Below are positions 13,075-28,000 of a DNA stretch of 64,000 nt, one piece after another. Both the position numbers and the translations under genes were made by a program. Within the stretch, counting starts at the first letter, position 1; each line of letters starts with the position of its first letter. Under the pieces are notes generated by a model, which saw nothing but the letters and a program-made list of their open reading frames with translations, searched no databases and was not told the origin of the DNA. The DNA comes from Margaritifera margaritifera (taxonomy: Eukaryota > Mollusca > Bivalvia > Unionida > Margaritiferidae), in the NCBI GenBank assembly GCA_029931535.1, contig JAQPZY010000911.1:124001-188000 (forward strand). Direction: 5' to 3'.

Positions 13075-16000
13075 TTCCTACTGTACAGTTTGCAAGTGTT
13101 AGAGTAACAATCCTACTGTACAGTTTGGAAGTGTCAGAGTAACAATCCTACTGTACAGTTTGATAGTGTCAGAGTAACAATCCTACTGTACAGTTTGATA
13201 GTGTCAGAGTAACAATCCTACTGTACAGTTTGGAAGTGTCAGAGTAACAATCCTACCGTACAGTTTGATAGTGTCAGAGTAACAATCCTACTGTACAGTT
13301 TGATAGTGTCAGAGTAACAATCCTACTGTACAGTTTGTAAGTGTCAGAGTAACAATCCTACTGTACAGTTTGATAGTGTCAGAGTAACAATCCTACTGTA
13401 CAGTTTGATAGTGTCAGAGTAACAATCCTACTGTACAGTTTGAAAGTGTTAGAGTAACAATCCTACTGTACAGTTTAATAGTGTCAGAGTAACAATCCTA
13501 CTGTACAGTTTGATAGTGTCAGAGTAACAATCCTACTGTACAGTTTGATAGTGTCAGAGTAACAATCCTACTGTACAGTTTGGAAGTGTTAGAGTAACAA
13601 TCCTACTGTACAGTTTGATAGTGTCAAAGTAACAATCCTACTGTACTGTTTGATAGTGTCAAAGTAACAATCCTACTGTACAGTTTGATAGTCTCAGATT
13701 AACAATCCTACTGTACAGTTTGACAGTTTCAGAGTAACAATCCTACTGTACAGTTTGGAAGTGTTAGAGTAACAATCCTACTGTACAGTTTGATAGTGTC
13801 AGAGTAACAATCCTACTGTACAGTTTGATAGGTGACAAACGCTAACAGTAACAATCCTACTGTACAGTTTGATAGTGTCAGAGTAACAATCCTACTGTAC
13901 AGTTTGTAAGTGTCAGAGTAACAATCCTACTGTACAGTTTGATAGTGTCAGAGTAACAATCCTACTGTACAGTTTGATAGTGTCAGAGTAACAATCCTAC
14001 TGCACAGTTTGGAAGTGTCAGAGTAACAATCCTACTGTACAGTTTGACAGTTTCAGAGTAACAATCCTACTGTACAGTTTGGAAGTGTTAGAGTAACAAT
14101 CCTACTGTACAGTTTGATAGTGTCAGAGTAACAATCCTACTGTACAGTTTGATAGTGTCAGAGTAACAATCCTACTGTACAGTTTGGAAGTGTCAGAGTA
14201 ACAATCCTACTGTACAGTTTGATAGTGTCAGAGTAACAATCCTACTGTACAGTTTGATAGTGTCAGAGTAACAATCCTACTGTACAGTTTGATAGTGTCA
14301 GAGTAACAATCCTACTGTACAGTTTGATAGTGTCAGAGTCACAATCCACTGTACAGTTTGATAGTGTCAGAGTAACAATCCTACTGTACAGTTTGGAAGT
14401 GTCAGAGTAACAATCCTACTGTACAGTTTGATAGTGTCAGAGTAACAATCCTACTGTACAGTTTGATAGTGTCAGAGTAACAATCCTACTGTACAGTTTG
14501 ATAGTGTCAGAGTAACAATCCTACTGTACAGTTTGATAGTGTCAGAGTAACAATCCTACTGTACAGTTTGAAAGTGTTAGAGTAACAATCCTACTGTACA
14601 GTTTGATAGTGTCAGAGTAACAATCCTACTGTACAGATTGGAAGTGTCAGAGTAACAATCCTACTGTACAGTTTGATAGTGTCAGAGTAACAATCCTACT
14701 GTACAGTTTGGAAGTGTCAGAGTAACAATCCTACTGTACAGTTTGGAAGTGTTAGAGTAACAATCCTACTGTACAGTTTGATAGTGTCAGAGTAACAATC
14801 CTACTGTACAGTTTGGAAGTGTCATAGTAACAATCCTACTGTACAGTTTGGAAGTGTCAGAGTAACAATCCTACTGTACAGTTTGATAGTGTCAGAGTAA
14901 CAATCCTACTGTACAGTTTGATAGTGTCAAAGTAACAATCCTACTGTACAGTTTGACAGTTTCAGAGTAACAATCCTACTGTACAGTTTGATAGTGTCAG
15001 ATTAACAATCCTACTGTACAGTTTGACAGTTTCAGAGTAACAATCCTACTGTACAGTTTGGAAGTGTTAGAGTAACAATCCTACTGTACAGTTTGATAGT
15101 GTCAGAGTAACAATCCTACTGTACAGTTTGATAGGTGACAAACGCTAACAGTAACAATCCTACTGTACAGTTTGATAGTGTCAGAGTAACAATCCTACTG
15201 TACAGTTTGATAGTGTCAGAGTAACAATCCTACTGTACAGTTTGATAGTGTCAGAGTAACAATCCTACTGCACAGTTTGGAAGTGTCAGAGTAACAATCC
15301 TACTGTACAGTTTGACAGTTTCAGAGTAACAATCCTACTGTACAGTTTGGAAGTGTTAGAGTAACAATCCTACTGTACAGTTTGATAGTGTCAGAATAAC
15401 AATCCTACTGTACAGTTTGATAGTGTCAGAGTAACAATCCTACTGTACAGTTTGGAAGTGTCAGAGTAACAATCCTACTGTACAGTTTGATAGTGTCAGA
15501 GTAACAATCCTACTGTACAGTTTGATAGTGTCAGAGTAACAATCCTACTGTACAGTTTGATAGTGTCAGAGTCACAATCCACTGTACAGTTTGATAGTGT
15601 CAGAGTAACAATCCTACTGTACAGTTTGGAAGTGTCAGAGTAACAATCCTACTGTACAGTTTGATAGTGTCAGAGTAACAATCCTACTGTACAGTTTGAT
15701 AGTGTCAGAGTAACAATCCTACTGTACAGTTTGATAGTGTCAGAGTAACAATCCTACTGTACAGTTTGATAGTGTCAGAGTAACAATCCTACTGTACAGT
15801 TTGATAGTGTCAGAGTAACAATCCTACTGTACAGTTTGAAAGTGTTAGAGTAACAATCCTACTGTACAGTTTGATAGTGTCAGAGTAACAATCCTACTGT
15901 ACAGATTGGAAGTTTCAGAGTAACAATCCTACTGTACAGTTTGATAGTGTCAGAGTAACAATCCTACTGTACAGTTTGGAAGTGTCAGAGTAACAATCCT

Positions 16001-19000
16001 ACTGTGCAGTTTGGAAGTGTTAGAGTAACAATCCTACTGTACAGTTTGATAGTGTCAGAGTAACAATCCTACTGTACAGTTTGGAAGTGTCATAGTAACA
16101 ATCCTACTGTACAGTTTGGAAGTGTCAGAGTAACAATCCTACTGTACAGTTTGATAGTGTCAGAGTAACAATCCTACTGTACAGTTTGATAGTGTCAGAG
16201 TAACAATCCTACTGTACAGTTTGATAGTGTCAGAGTAACAATCCTACTGTACAGTTTGGAAGTGTTAGAGTAACAATCCTACTGTACAGTTTGATAGTGT
16301 CAAAGTAACAATCCTACTGTACAGTTTGACAGTTTCAGAGTAACAATCCTACTGTACAGTTTGATAGTGTCAGATTAACAATCCTACTGTACAGTTTGAC
16401 AGTTTCAGAGTAACAATCCTACTGTACAGTTTGGAAGTGTTAGAGTAACAATCCTACTGTACAGTTTGATAGTGTCAGAGTAACAATCCTACTGTACAGT
16501 TTGATAGGTGACAAACGCTAACAGTAACAATCCTACTGTGCAGTTTGATAGTGTCAGAGTAACAATCCTACTGTACAGTTTGGAAGTGTCAGAGTAACAA
16601 TCCTACTGTACAGTTTGATAGTGTCAGAGTAACAATCCTACTGTACAGTTTGATAGTGTCAGAGTAACAATCCTACTGTACAGTTTGATAGGTGACAAAC
16701 GCTAACAGTAACAATCCTACTGTGCAGTTTGATAGTGTCAGAGTAACAATCCTACTGTACAGTTTGGAAGTGTCAGAGTAACAATCCTACTGTACAGTTT
16801 GATAGTGTCAGAGTAACAATCCTACTGTACAGTTTGATAGTGTCAGAGTAACAATCCTACTGTACAGTTTGATAGTGTCATAGTAACAATCCACTGTACA
16901 GTTTGATAGTGTCAGAGTAACAATCCTACTGTACAGTTTGAGTGTCAGAGTAACAATCCTACTGTACAGTTTGATAGTGTCAGAGTAACAATCCTAATGT
17001 ACAGTTTGATAGTGTCAGAGTAACAATCCTACTGTACAGTTTGATAGTGTCAGAGTAACAATCCACTGTACAGTTTGATAGTGTCAGAGTAACAATCCTA
17101 CTGTACAGTTTGATAGTGTCAGAGTAACAATCCTACTGTACAGTTTGATAGTGTCAGAGTAACAATCCTACTGTACAGTTTGATAGTGTCAGAGTAACAA
17201 TCCTACTGTACAGTTTGATAGTGTCAGAGTAACAATCCTACTGTACAGTTTGATAGTGTCAGAGTAACAATCCTACTGTACAGTTTGATAGTGTCAGAGT
17301 AACAATCCTACTGTACAGTTTGATAGTGTCAGAGTAACAATCCACTGTACAGTTTGATAGTGTCAGAGTAACAATCCTACTGTACAGTTTGATAGTGTCA
17401 GAGTAACAATCCTACTGTACAGTTTGATAGTGTCAGAGTAACAATCCTACTGTACAGTTTGATAGTGTCAGAGTTACAAATCCTACTGTACAGTTGATAG
17501 TGTCAGAGTAACAATCCTACTGTACAGTTTGATAGTGTCAGAGTAACAATCCTACTGTACAGTTTGATAGTGTCAGAGTAACAATCCTACTGTACAGTTT
17601 GACAGTGTCAGAGTAACAATCCTACTGTACAGTTTGATAGTGTCAGAGTAACAATCCTACTGTACAGTTTGAAAGTGTTAGAGTAACAATCCTACTGTAC
17701 AGTTTGATAGTGTCAGAGTAACAATCCTACTGTACAGATTGGAAGTGTCAGAGTAACAATCCTACTGTACAGTTTGATAGTGTCAGAGTAACAATCCTAC
17801 TGTACAGTTTGGAAGTGTCAGAGTAACAATCCTACTGTGCAGTTTGGAAGTGTTAGAGTAACAATCCTACTGTACAGTTTGATAGTGTCAGAGTAACAAT
17901 CCTACTGTACAGTTTGGAAGTGTCATAGTAACAATCCTACTATACAGTTTGGAAGTGTCAGAGTAACAATCCTACTGTACAGTTTGATAGTGTCAGAGTA
18001 ACAATCCTACTGTACAGTTTGATAGTGTCAGAGTAACAATCCTACTGTACAGTTTGATAGTGTCAGAGTAACAATCCTACTGTACAGTTTGGAAGTGTTA
18101 GAGTAACAATCCCACTGTACAGTTTGATAGTGTCAAAGTAACAATCCTACTGTACAGTTTGACAGTTTCAGAGTAACAATCCTACTGTACAGTTTGACAG
18201 TGTCAGATTAACAATCCTACTGTACAGTTTGGAAGTGTTAGAGTAACAATCCTACTGTACAGTTTGATAGTGTCAGAGTAACAATCCTACTGTACAGTTT
18301 GATAGTGTCAGAGTAACAATCCACTGTACAGTTTGATAGTGTCAGAGTAACAATCCTACTGTACAGTTTGATAGTGTCAGAGTAACAATCCTACTGTACA
18401 GTTTGATAGTGTCAGAGTAACAATCCTACTGTACAGTTTGATAGTGTCAGAGTAACAATCCTACTGTACAGTTTGAAAGTGTTAGAGTAACAATCCTACT
18501 GTACAGTTTGATAGTGTCAGAGTAACAATCCTACTGTACAGATTGGAAGTGTCAGAGTAACAATCCTACTGTACAGTTTGATAGTGTCAGAGTAACAATC
18601 CTACTGTACAGTTTGGAAGTGTCAGAGTAACAATCCTACTGTGCAGTTTGGAAGTGTTAGAGTAACAATCCTACTGTACAGTTTGATAGTGTCAGAGTAA
18701 CAATCCTACTGTACAGTTTGGAAGTGTCATAGTAACAATCCTACTGTACAGTTTGGAAGTGTCAGAGTAACAATCCTACTGTACAGTTTGATAGTGTCAG
18801 AGTAACAATCCTACTGTACAGTTTGATAGTGTCAGAGTAACAATCCTACTGTACAGTTTGATAGTGTCAGAGTAACAATCCTACTGTACAGTTTGGAAGT
18901 GTTAGAGTAACAATCCTACTGTACAGTTTGATAGTGTCAAAGTAACAATCCTACTGTACAGTTTGACAGTTTTCAGAGTAACAATCCTACTGTACAGTTT

Positions 19001-22000
19001 GATAGTGTCATATTAACAATCCTACTGTACAGTTTGACAGTTTCAGAGTAACAATCCTACTGTACAGTTTGGAAGTGTTAGAGTAACAATCCTACTGTAC
19101 AGTTTGATAGTGTCAGAGTAACAATCCTACTGTACAGTTTGATAGGTGACAAACGCTAACAGTAACAATCCTACTGTGCAGTTTGATAGTGTCAGAGTAA
19201 CAATCCTACTGTACAGTTTGGAAGTGTCAGAGTAACAATCCTACTGTACAGTTTGATAGTGTCAGAGTAACAATCCTACTGTACAGTTTGATAGTGTCAG
19301 AGTAACAATCCTACTGTACAGTTTGATAGTGTCATAGTAACAATCCACTGTACAGTTTGATAGTGTCAGAGTAACAATCCTACTGTACAGTTTGAGTGTC
19401 AGAGTAACAATCCTACTGTACAGTTTGATAGTGTCAGAGTAACAATCCTACTGTACAGTTTGATAGTGTCAGAGTAACAATCCACTGTACAGTTTGATAG
19501 TGTCAGAGTAACAATCCTACTGTACAGTTTGATAGTGTCAGAGTAACAATCCTACTGTACAGTTTGATAGTGTCAGAGTAACAATCCTACTGTACAGTTT
19601 GATAGTGTCAGAGTAACAATCCTACTGTACAGTTTGAAAGTGTTAGAGTAACAATCCTACTGTACAGTTTGATAGTGTCAGAGTAACAATCCTAATGTAC
19701 AGTTTGATAGTGTCAGAGTAACAATCCTACTGTACAGTTTGATAGTGTCAGAGTAACAATCCTACTGTACAGTTTGGAAGTGTCAGAGTAACAATCCTAC
19801 TGTGCAGTTTGGAAGTGTTAGAGTAACAATCCTACTGTACAGTTTGATAGTGTCAGAGTAACAATCCTACTGTACAGTTTGGAAGTGTCATAGTAACAAT
19901 CCTACTGTACAGTTTGGAAGTGTCAGAGTAACAATCCTACTGTACAGTTTGATAGTGTCAGAGTAACAATCCTACTGTACAGTTTGATAGTGTCAGAGTA
20001 ACAATCCTACTGTACAGTTTGATAGTGTCAGAGTAACAATCCTACTGTACAGTTTGGAAGTGTTAGAGTAACAATCCTACTGTACAGTTTGATAGTGTCA
20101 AAGTAACAATCCTACTGTACAGTTTGACAGTTTCAGAGTAACAATCCTACTGTACAGTTTGATAGTGTCAGATTAACAATCCTACTGTACAGTTTGACAG
20201 TTTCAGAGTAACAATCCTACTGTACAGTTTGGAAGTGTTAGAGTAACAATCCTACTGTACAGTTTGATAGTGTCAGAGTAACAATCCTACTGTACAGTTT
20301 GATAGGTGACAAACGCTAACAGTAACAATCCTACTGTGCAGTTTGATAGTGTCAGAGTAACAATCCTACTGTACAGTTTGGAAGTGTCAGAGTAACAATC
20401 CTACTGTACAGTTTGATAGTGTCAGAGTAACAATCCTACTGTACAGTTTGATAGTGTCAGAGTAACAATCCTACTGTACAGTTTGATAGTGTCATAGTAA
20501 CAATCCACTGTACAGTTTGATAGTGTCAGAGTAACAATCCTACTGTACAGTTTGAGTGTCAGAGTAACAATCCTACTGTACAGTTTGATAGTGTCAGAGT
20601 AACAATCCTAATGTACAGTTTGATAGTGTCAGAGTAACAATCCTACTGTACAGTTTGATAGTGTCAGAGTAACAATCCACTGTACAGTTTGATAGTGTCA
20701 GAGTAACAATCCTACTGTACAGTTTGATAGTGTCAGAGTAACAATCCTACTGTACAGTTTGATAGTGTCAGAGTAACAATCCTACTGTACAGTTTGATAG
20801 TGTCAGAGTAACAATCCTACTGTACAGTTTGATAGTGTCAGAGTAACAATCCTACTGTACAGTTTGATAGTGTCAGAGTAACAATCCTACTGTACAGTTT
20901 GATAGTGTCAGAGTAACAATCCTACTGTACAGTTTGATAGTGTCAGAGTAACAATCCACTGTACAGTTTGATAGTGTCAGAGTAACAATCCTACTGTACA
21001 GTTTGATAGTGTCAGAGTAACAATCCTACTGTACAGTTTGATAGTGTCAGAGTAACAATCCTACTGTACAGTTTGATAGTGTCAGAGTAACAATCCTACT
21101 GTACAGTTTGATAGTGTCAGAGTAACAATCCAACTGTACAGTTTGATAGTGTCAGAGTAACAATCCTACTGTACAGTTTGACAGTGTCAGAGTAACAATC
21201 CTACTGTACAGTTTGATAGTGTCAGAGTAACAATCCTACTGTACAGTTTGAAAGTGTTAGAGTAACAATCCTACTGTACAGTTTGATAGTGTCAGAGTAA
21301 CAATCCTACTGTACAGATTGGAAGTGTCAGAGTAACAATCCTACTGTACAGTTTGATAGTGTCAGAGTAACAATCCTACTGTACAGTTTGGAAGTGTCAG
21401 AGTAACAATCCTACTGTGCAGTTTGGAAGTGTTAGAGTAACAATCCTACTGTACAGTTTGATAGTGTCAGAGTAACAATCCTACTGTACAGTTTGGAAGT
21501 GTCATAGTAACAATCCTACTGTACAGTTTGGAAGTGTCAGAGTAACAATCCTACTGTACAGTTTGATAGTGTCAGAGTAACAATCCTACTGTACAGTTTG
21601 ATAGTGTCAGAGTAACAATCCTACTGTACAGTTTGATAGTGTCAGAGTAACAATCCTACTGTACAGTTTGGAAGTGTTAGAGTAACAATCCTACTGTACA
21701 GTTTGATAGTGTCAAAGTAACAATCCTACTGTACAGTTTGACAGTTTCAGAGTAACAATCCTACTGTACAGTTTGATAGTGTCAGATTAACAATCCTACT
21801 GTACAGTCTGATAGTGTCAGAGTAACAATCCTACTGTACAGTTTGATAGTGTCAGAGTAACAATCCTACTGTACAGTTTGATAGTGTCAGAGTAACAATC
21901 CTACTGTACAGTTTGATAGTGTCAGAGTAACAATCCTACTGTACAGTTTGATAGTGTCAGAGTAACAATCCTACTGTACAGTTTGATAGTGTCAGAGTAA

Positions 22001-25000
22001 CAATCCTACTGTACAGTTTGACAGTGTCAGAGTAACAATCCTACTGTACAGTTTGATAGTGTCAGAGTAACAATCCGTTACTGAGTTACAATCCTACTGT
22101 CAGTTTGATAGTGTCAGAGTAACAATCCTACTGTACAGTTTGACAGTGTCAGAGTAACAATCCTACTGTACAGTTTGATAGTGTCAGAGTAACAATCCTA
22201 CTGTACAGTTTGATAGTGTCAGAGTAACAATCCTACTGTACAGTTTGACAGTGTCAGAGTAACAATCCTACTGTACAGTTTGATAGTGTCAGAGTAACAA
22301 TCCTACTGTACAGTTTGAAAGTGTTAGAGTAACAATCCTACTGTACAGTTTGATAGTGTCAGAGTAACAATCCTACTGTACAGATTGGAAGTGTCAGAGT
22401 AACAATCCTACTGTACAGTTTGATAGTGTCAGAGTAACAATCCTACTGTACAGTTTGGAAGTGTCAGAGTAACAATCCTACTGTGCAGTTTGGAAGTGTT
22501 AGAGTAACAATCCTACTGTACAGTTTGATAGTGTCAGAGTAACAATCCTACTGTACAGTTTGGAAGTGTCATAGTAACAATCCTACTGTACAGTTTGGAA
22601 GTGTCAGAGTAACAATCCTACTGTACAGTTTGATAGTGTCAGAGTAACAATCCTACTGTACAGTTTGATAGTGTCAGAGTAACAATCCTACTGTACAGTT
22701 TGGAAGTGTTAGAGTAACAATCCTACTGTACAGTTTGATAGTGTCAAAGTAACAATCCTACTGTACAGTTTGACAGTTTCAGAGTAACAATCCTACTGTA
22801 CAGTTTGATAGTGTCAGATTAACAATCCTACTGTACAGTTTGATAGTGTCAGAGTAACAATCCTAATGTACAGTTTGATAGTGTCAGAGTAACAATCCTA
22901 CTGTACAGTTTGAAAGTGTTAGAGTAACAATCCTACTGTACAGTTTGATAGTGTCAGAGTAACAATCCTACTGTACAGATTGGAAGTGTCAGATAGTGTT
23001 AGAGTAACAATCCTACTGTACAGTTTGGAAGTGTCATAGTAACACAGTGTCATAGTACACAGAGTAACAATCCTACTGTACAGTTTGGAAGTGTCAGAGT
23101 AACAATCCTACTGTGCAGTTTGGAAGTGTTAGAGTAACAATCCTACTGTACAGTTTGATAGTGTCAGAGTAACAATCCTACTGTACAGTTTGGAAGTGTC
23201 ATAGTAACAATCCTACTGTACAGTTTGGAAGTGTCAGAGTAACAATCCTACTGTACAGTTTGATAGTGTCAGAGTAACAATCCTACTGTACAGTTTGATA
23301 GTGTCAGAGTAACAATCCTACTGTACAGTTTGATAGTGTCAGAGTAACAATCCTACTGTACAGTTTGGAAGTGTTAGAGTAACAATCCTACTGTACAGTT
23401 TGATAGTGTCAAAGTAACAATCCTACTGTACAGTTTGACAGTTTCAGAGTAACAATCCTACTGTACAGTTTGATAGTGTCAGATTAACAATCCTACTGTA
23501 CAGTTTGATAGTGTCAGAGTAACAATCCTACTGTACAGTTTGATAGTGTCAGAGTAACAATCCTACTGTACAGTTTGATAGTGTCAGAGTAACAATCCAC
23601 TGTACAGTTTGATAGTGTCAGAGTAACAATCCTACTGTACAGTTTGATAGTGTCAGAGTAACAATCCTACTGTACAGTTTGATAGTGTCAGAGTAACAAT
23701 CCACTGTACAGTTTGATAGTGTCAGAGTAACAATCCTACTGTACAGTTTGATAGTGTCAGAGTAACAATCCACTGTACAGTTTGATAGTGTCAGAGTAAC
23801 AATCCTACTGTACAGTTTGATAGTGTCAGAGTAACAATCCTACTGTACAGTTTGATAGTGTCAGAGTAACAATCCTACTGTACAGTTTGATAGTGTCAGA
23901 GTAACAATCCTACTGTACAGTTTGATAGTGTCAGAGTAACAATCCTACTGTACAGTTTGATAGTGTCAGAGTAACAATCCTACTGTACAGTTTGACAGTG
24001 TCAGAGTAACAATCCTACTGTACAGTTTGATAGTGTCAGAGTAACAATCCTACTGTACAGTTTGAAAGTGTTAGAGTAACAATCCTACTGTACAGTTTGA
24101 TAGTGTCAGAGTAACAATCCTACTGTACAGATTGGAAGTGTCAGAGTAACAATCCTACTGTACAGTTTGATAGTGTCAGAGTAACAATCCTACTGTACAG
24201 TTTGGAAGTGTCAGAGTAACAATCCTACTGTGCAGTTTGGAAGTGTTAGAGGTAACAATCCTACTGTACAGTTTGATAGTGTCAGAGTAACAATCCTACT
24301 GTACAGTTTGGAAGTGTCATAGTAACAATCCTACTGTACAGTTTGGAAGTGTCAGAGTAACAATCCTACTGTACAGTTTGATAGTGTCAGAGTAACAATC
24401 CTACTGTACAGTTTGATAGTGTCAGAGTAACAATCCTACTGTACAGTTTGATAGTGTCAGAGTAACAATCCTACTGTACAGTTTGGAAGTGTTAGAGTAA
24501 CAATCCTACTGTACAGTTTGATAGTGTCAAAGTAACAATCCTACTGTACAGTTTGACAGTTTCAGAGTAACAATCCTACTGTACAGTTTGATAGTGTCAG
24601 ATTAACAATCCTACTGTACAGTTTGACAGTTTCAGAGTAACAATCCTACTGTACAGTTTGGAAGTGTTAGAGTAACAATCCTACTGTACAGTTTGATAGT
24701 GTCAGAGTAACAATCCTACTGTACAGTTTGATAGGTGACAAACGCTAACAGTAACAATCCTACTGTGCAGTTTGATAGTGTCAGAGTAACAATCCTACTG
24801 TACAGTTTGGAAGTGTCAGAGTAACAATCCTACTGTACAGTTTGATAGTGTCAGAGTAACAATCCTACTGTACAGTTTGATAGTGTCAGAGTAACAATCC
24901 TACTGTACAGTTTGATAGTGTCATAGTAACAATCCACTGTACAGTTTGATAGTGTCAGAGTAACAATCCTACTGTACAGTTTGAGTGTCAGAGTAACAAT

Positions 25001-28000
25001 CCTACTGTACAGTTTGATAGTGTCAGAGTAACAATCCTAATGTACAGTTTGATAGTGTCAGAGTAACAATCCTACTGTACAGTTTGATAGTGTCAGAGTA
25101 ACAATCCACTGTACAGTTTGATAGTGTCAGAGTAACAATCCTACTGTACAGTTTGATAGTGTCAGAGTAACAATCCTACTGTACAGTTTGATAGTGTCAG
25201 AGTAACAATCCTACTGTACAGTTTGATAGTGTCAGAGTAACAATCCTACTGTACAGTTTGATAGTGTCAGAGTAACAATCCTACTGTACAGTTTGATAGT
25301 GTCAGAGTAACAATCCTACTGTACAGTTTGATAGTGTCAGAGTAACAATCCTACTGTACAGTTTGATAGTGTCAGAGTAACAATCCACTGTACAGTTTGA
25401 TAGTGTCAGAGTAACAATCCTACTGTACAGTTTGATAGTGTCAGAGTAACAATCCTACTGTACAGTTTGATAGTGTCAGAGTAACAATCCTACTGTACAG
25501 TTTGATAGTGTCAGAGTAACAATCCTACTTGTACAGTTTGATAGTGTCAGAGTAACAATCCTACTGTACAGTTTGATAGTGTCAGAGTAACAATCCTACT
25601 GTACAGTTTGATAGTGTCAGAGTAACAATCCTACTGTACAGTTTGATAGTGTCAGAGTAACAATCCACTGTACAGTTTGATAGTGTCAGAGTAACAATCC
25701 TACTGTACAGTTTGATAGTGTCAGAGTAACAATCCTACTGTACAGTTTGATAGTGTCAGAGTAACAATCCTACTGTACAGTTTGATAGTGTCAGAGTAAC
25801 AATCCTACTGTACAGTTTGACAGTGTCAGAGTAACAATCCTACTGTACAGTTTGATAGTGTCAGAGTAACAATCCTACTGTACAGTTTGAAAGTGTTAGA
25901 GTAACAATCCTACTGTACAGTTTGATAGTGTCAGAGTAACAATCCTACTGTACAGATTGGAAGTGTCAGAGTAACAATCCTACTGTACAGTTTGATAGTG
26001 TCTGAGTAACAATCCTACTGTACAGTTTGGAAGTGTCAGAGTAACAATCCTACTGTGCAGTTTGGAAGTGTTAGAGTAACAATCCTACTGTACAGTTTGA
26101 TAGTGTCAGAGTAACAATCCTACTGTACAGTTTGGAAGTGTCATAGTAACAATCCTACTGTACAGTTTGGAAGTGTCAGAGTAACAATCCTACTGTACAG
26201 TTTGATAGTGTCAGAGTAACAATCCTACTGTACAGTTTGATAGTGTCAGAGTAACAATCCTACTGTACAGTTTGATAGTGTCAGAGTAACAATCCTACTG
26301 TACAGTTTGGAAGTGTTAGAGTAACAATCCTACTGTACAGTTTGATAGTGTCAAAGTAACAATCCTACTGTACAGTTTGACAGTTTCAGAGTAACAATCC
26401 TACTGTACAGTTTGATAGTGTCAGATTAACAATCCTACTGTACAGTTTGACAGTTTCAGAGTAACAATCCTACTGTACAGTTTGGAAGTGTTAGAGTAAC
26501 AATCCTACTGTACAGTTTGATAGTGTCAGAGTAACAATCCTACTGTACAGTTTGATAGGTGACAAACGCTAACAGTAACAATCCTACTGTGCAGTTTGAT
26601 AGTGTCAGAGTAACAATCCTACTGTACAGTTTGGAAGTGTCAGAGTAACAATCCTACTGTACAGTTTGATAGTGTCAGAGTAACAATCCTACTGTACAGT
26701 TTGATAGTGTCAGAGTAACAATCCTACTGTACAGTTTGATAGTGTCATAGTAACAATCCACTGTACAGTTTGATAGTGTCAGAGTAACAATCCTAATGTA
26801 CAGTTTGATAGTGTCAGAGTAACAATCCTACTGTACAGTTTGATAGTGTCAGAGTAACAATCCTACTGTACAGTTTGATAGTGTCAGAGTAACAATCCTA
26901 CTGTACAGTTTGATAGTGTCAGAGTAACAATCCTACTGTACAGTTTGATAGTGTCAGAGTAACAATCCTACTGTACAGTTTGATAGTGTCAGAGTAACAA
27001 TCCTACTGTACAGTTTGATAGTGTCAGAGTAACAATCCTACTGTACAGTTTGATAGTGTCAGAGTAACAATCCTACTGTACAGTTTGATAGTGTCAGAGT
27101 AACAATCCTACTGTACAGTTTGATAGTGTCAGAGTAACAATCCACTGTACAGTTTGATAGTGTCAGAGTAACAATCCTACTGTACAGTTTGATAGTGTCA
27201 GAGTAACAATCCACTGTACAGTTTGATAGTGTCAGAGTAACAATCCTACTGTACAGTTTGATAGTGTCAGAGTAACAATCCTACTGTACAGTTTGATAGT
27301 GTCAGAGTAACAATCCTACTGTACAGTTTGATAGTGTCAGAGTAACAATCCTACTGTACAGTTTGATAGTGTCAGAGTAACAATCCTACTGTACAGTTTG
27401 ACAGTGTCAGAGTAACAATCCTACTGTACAGTTTGATAGTGTCAGAGTAACAATCCTACTGTACAGTTTGAAAGTGTTAGAGTAACAATCCTACTGTACA
27501 GTTTGATAGTGTCAGAGTAACAATCCTACTGTACAGATTGGAAGTGTCAGAGTAACAATCCTACTGTACAGTTTGATAGTGTCAGAGTAACAATCCTACT
27601 GTACAGTTTGGAAGTGTCAGAGTAACAATCCTACTGTGCAGTTTGGAAGTGTTAGAGTAACAATCCTACTGTACAGTTTGATAGTGTCAGAGTAACAATC
27701 CTACTGTACAGTTTGGAAGTGTCATAGTAACAATCCTACTGTACAGTTTGGAAGTGTCAGAGTAACAATCCTACTGTACAGTTTGATAGTGTCAGAGTAA
27801 CAATCCTACTGTACAGTTTGATAGTGTCAGAGTAACAATCCTACTGTACAGTTTGATAGTGTCAGAGTAACAATCCTACTGTACAGTTTGGAAGTGTTAG
27901 AGTAACAATCCTACTGTACAGTTTGATAGTGTCAAAGTAACAATCCTACTGTACAGTTTGACAGTTTCAGAGTAACAATCCTACTGTACAGTTTGATAGT

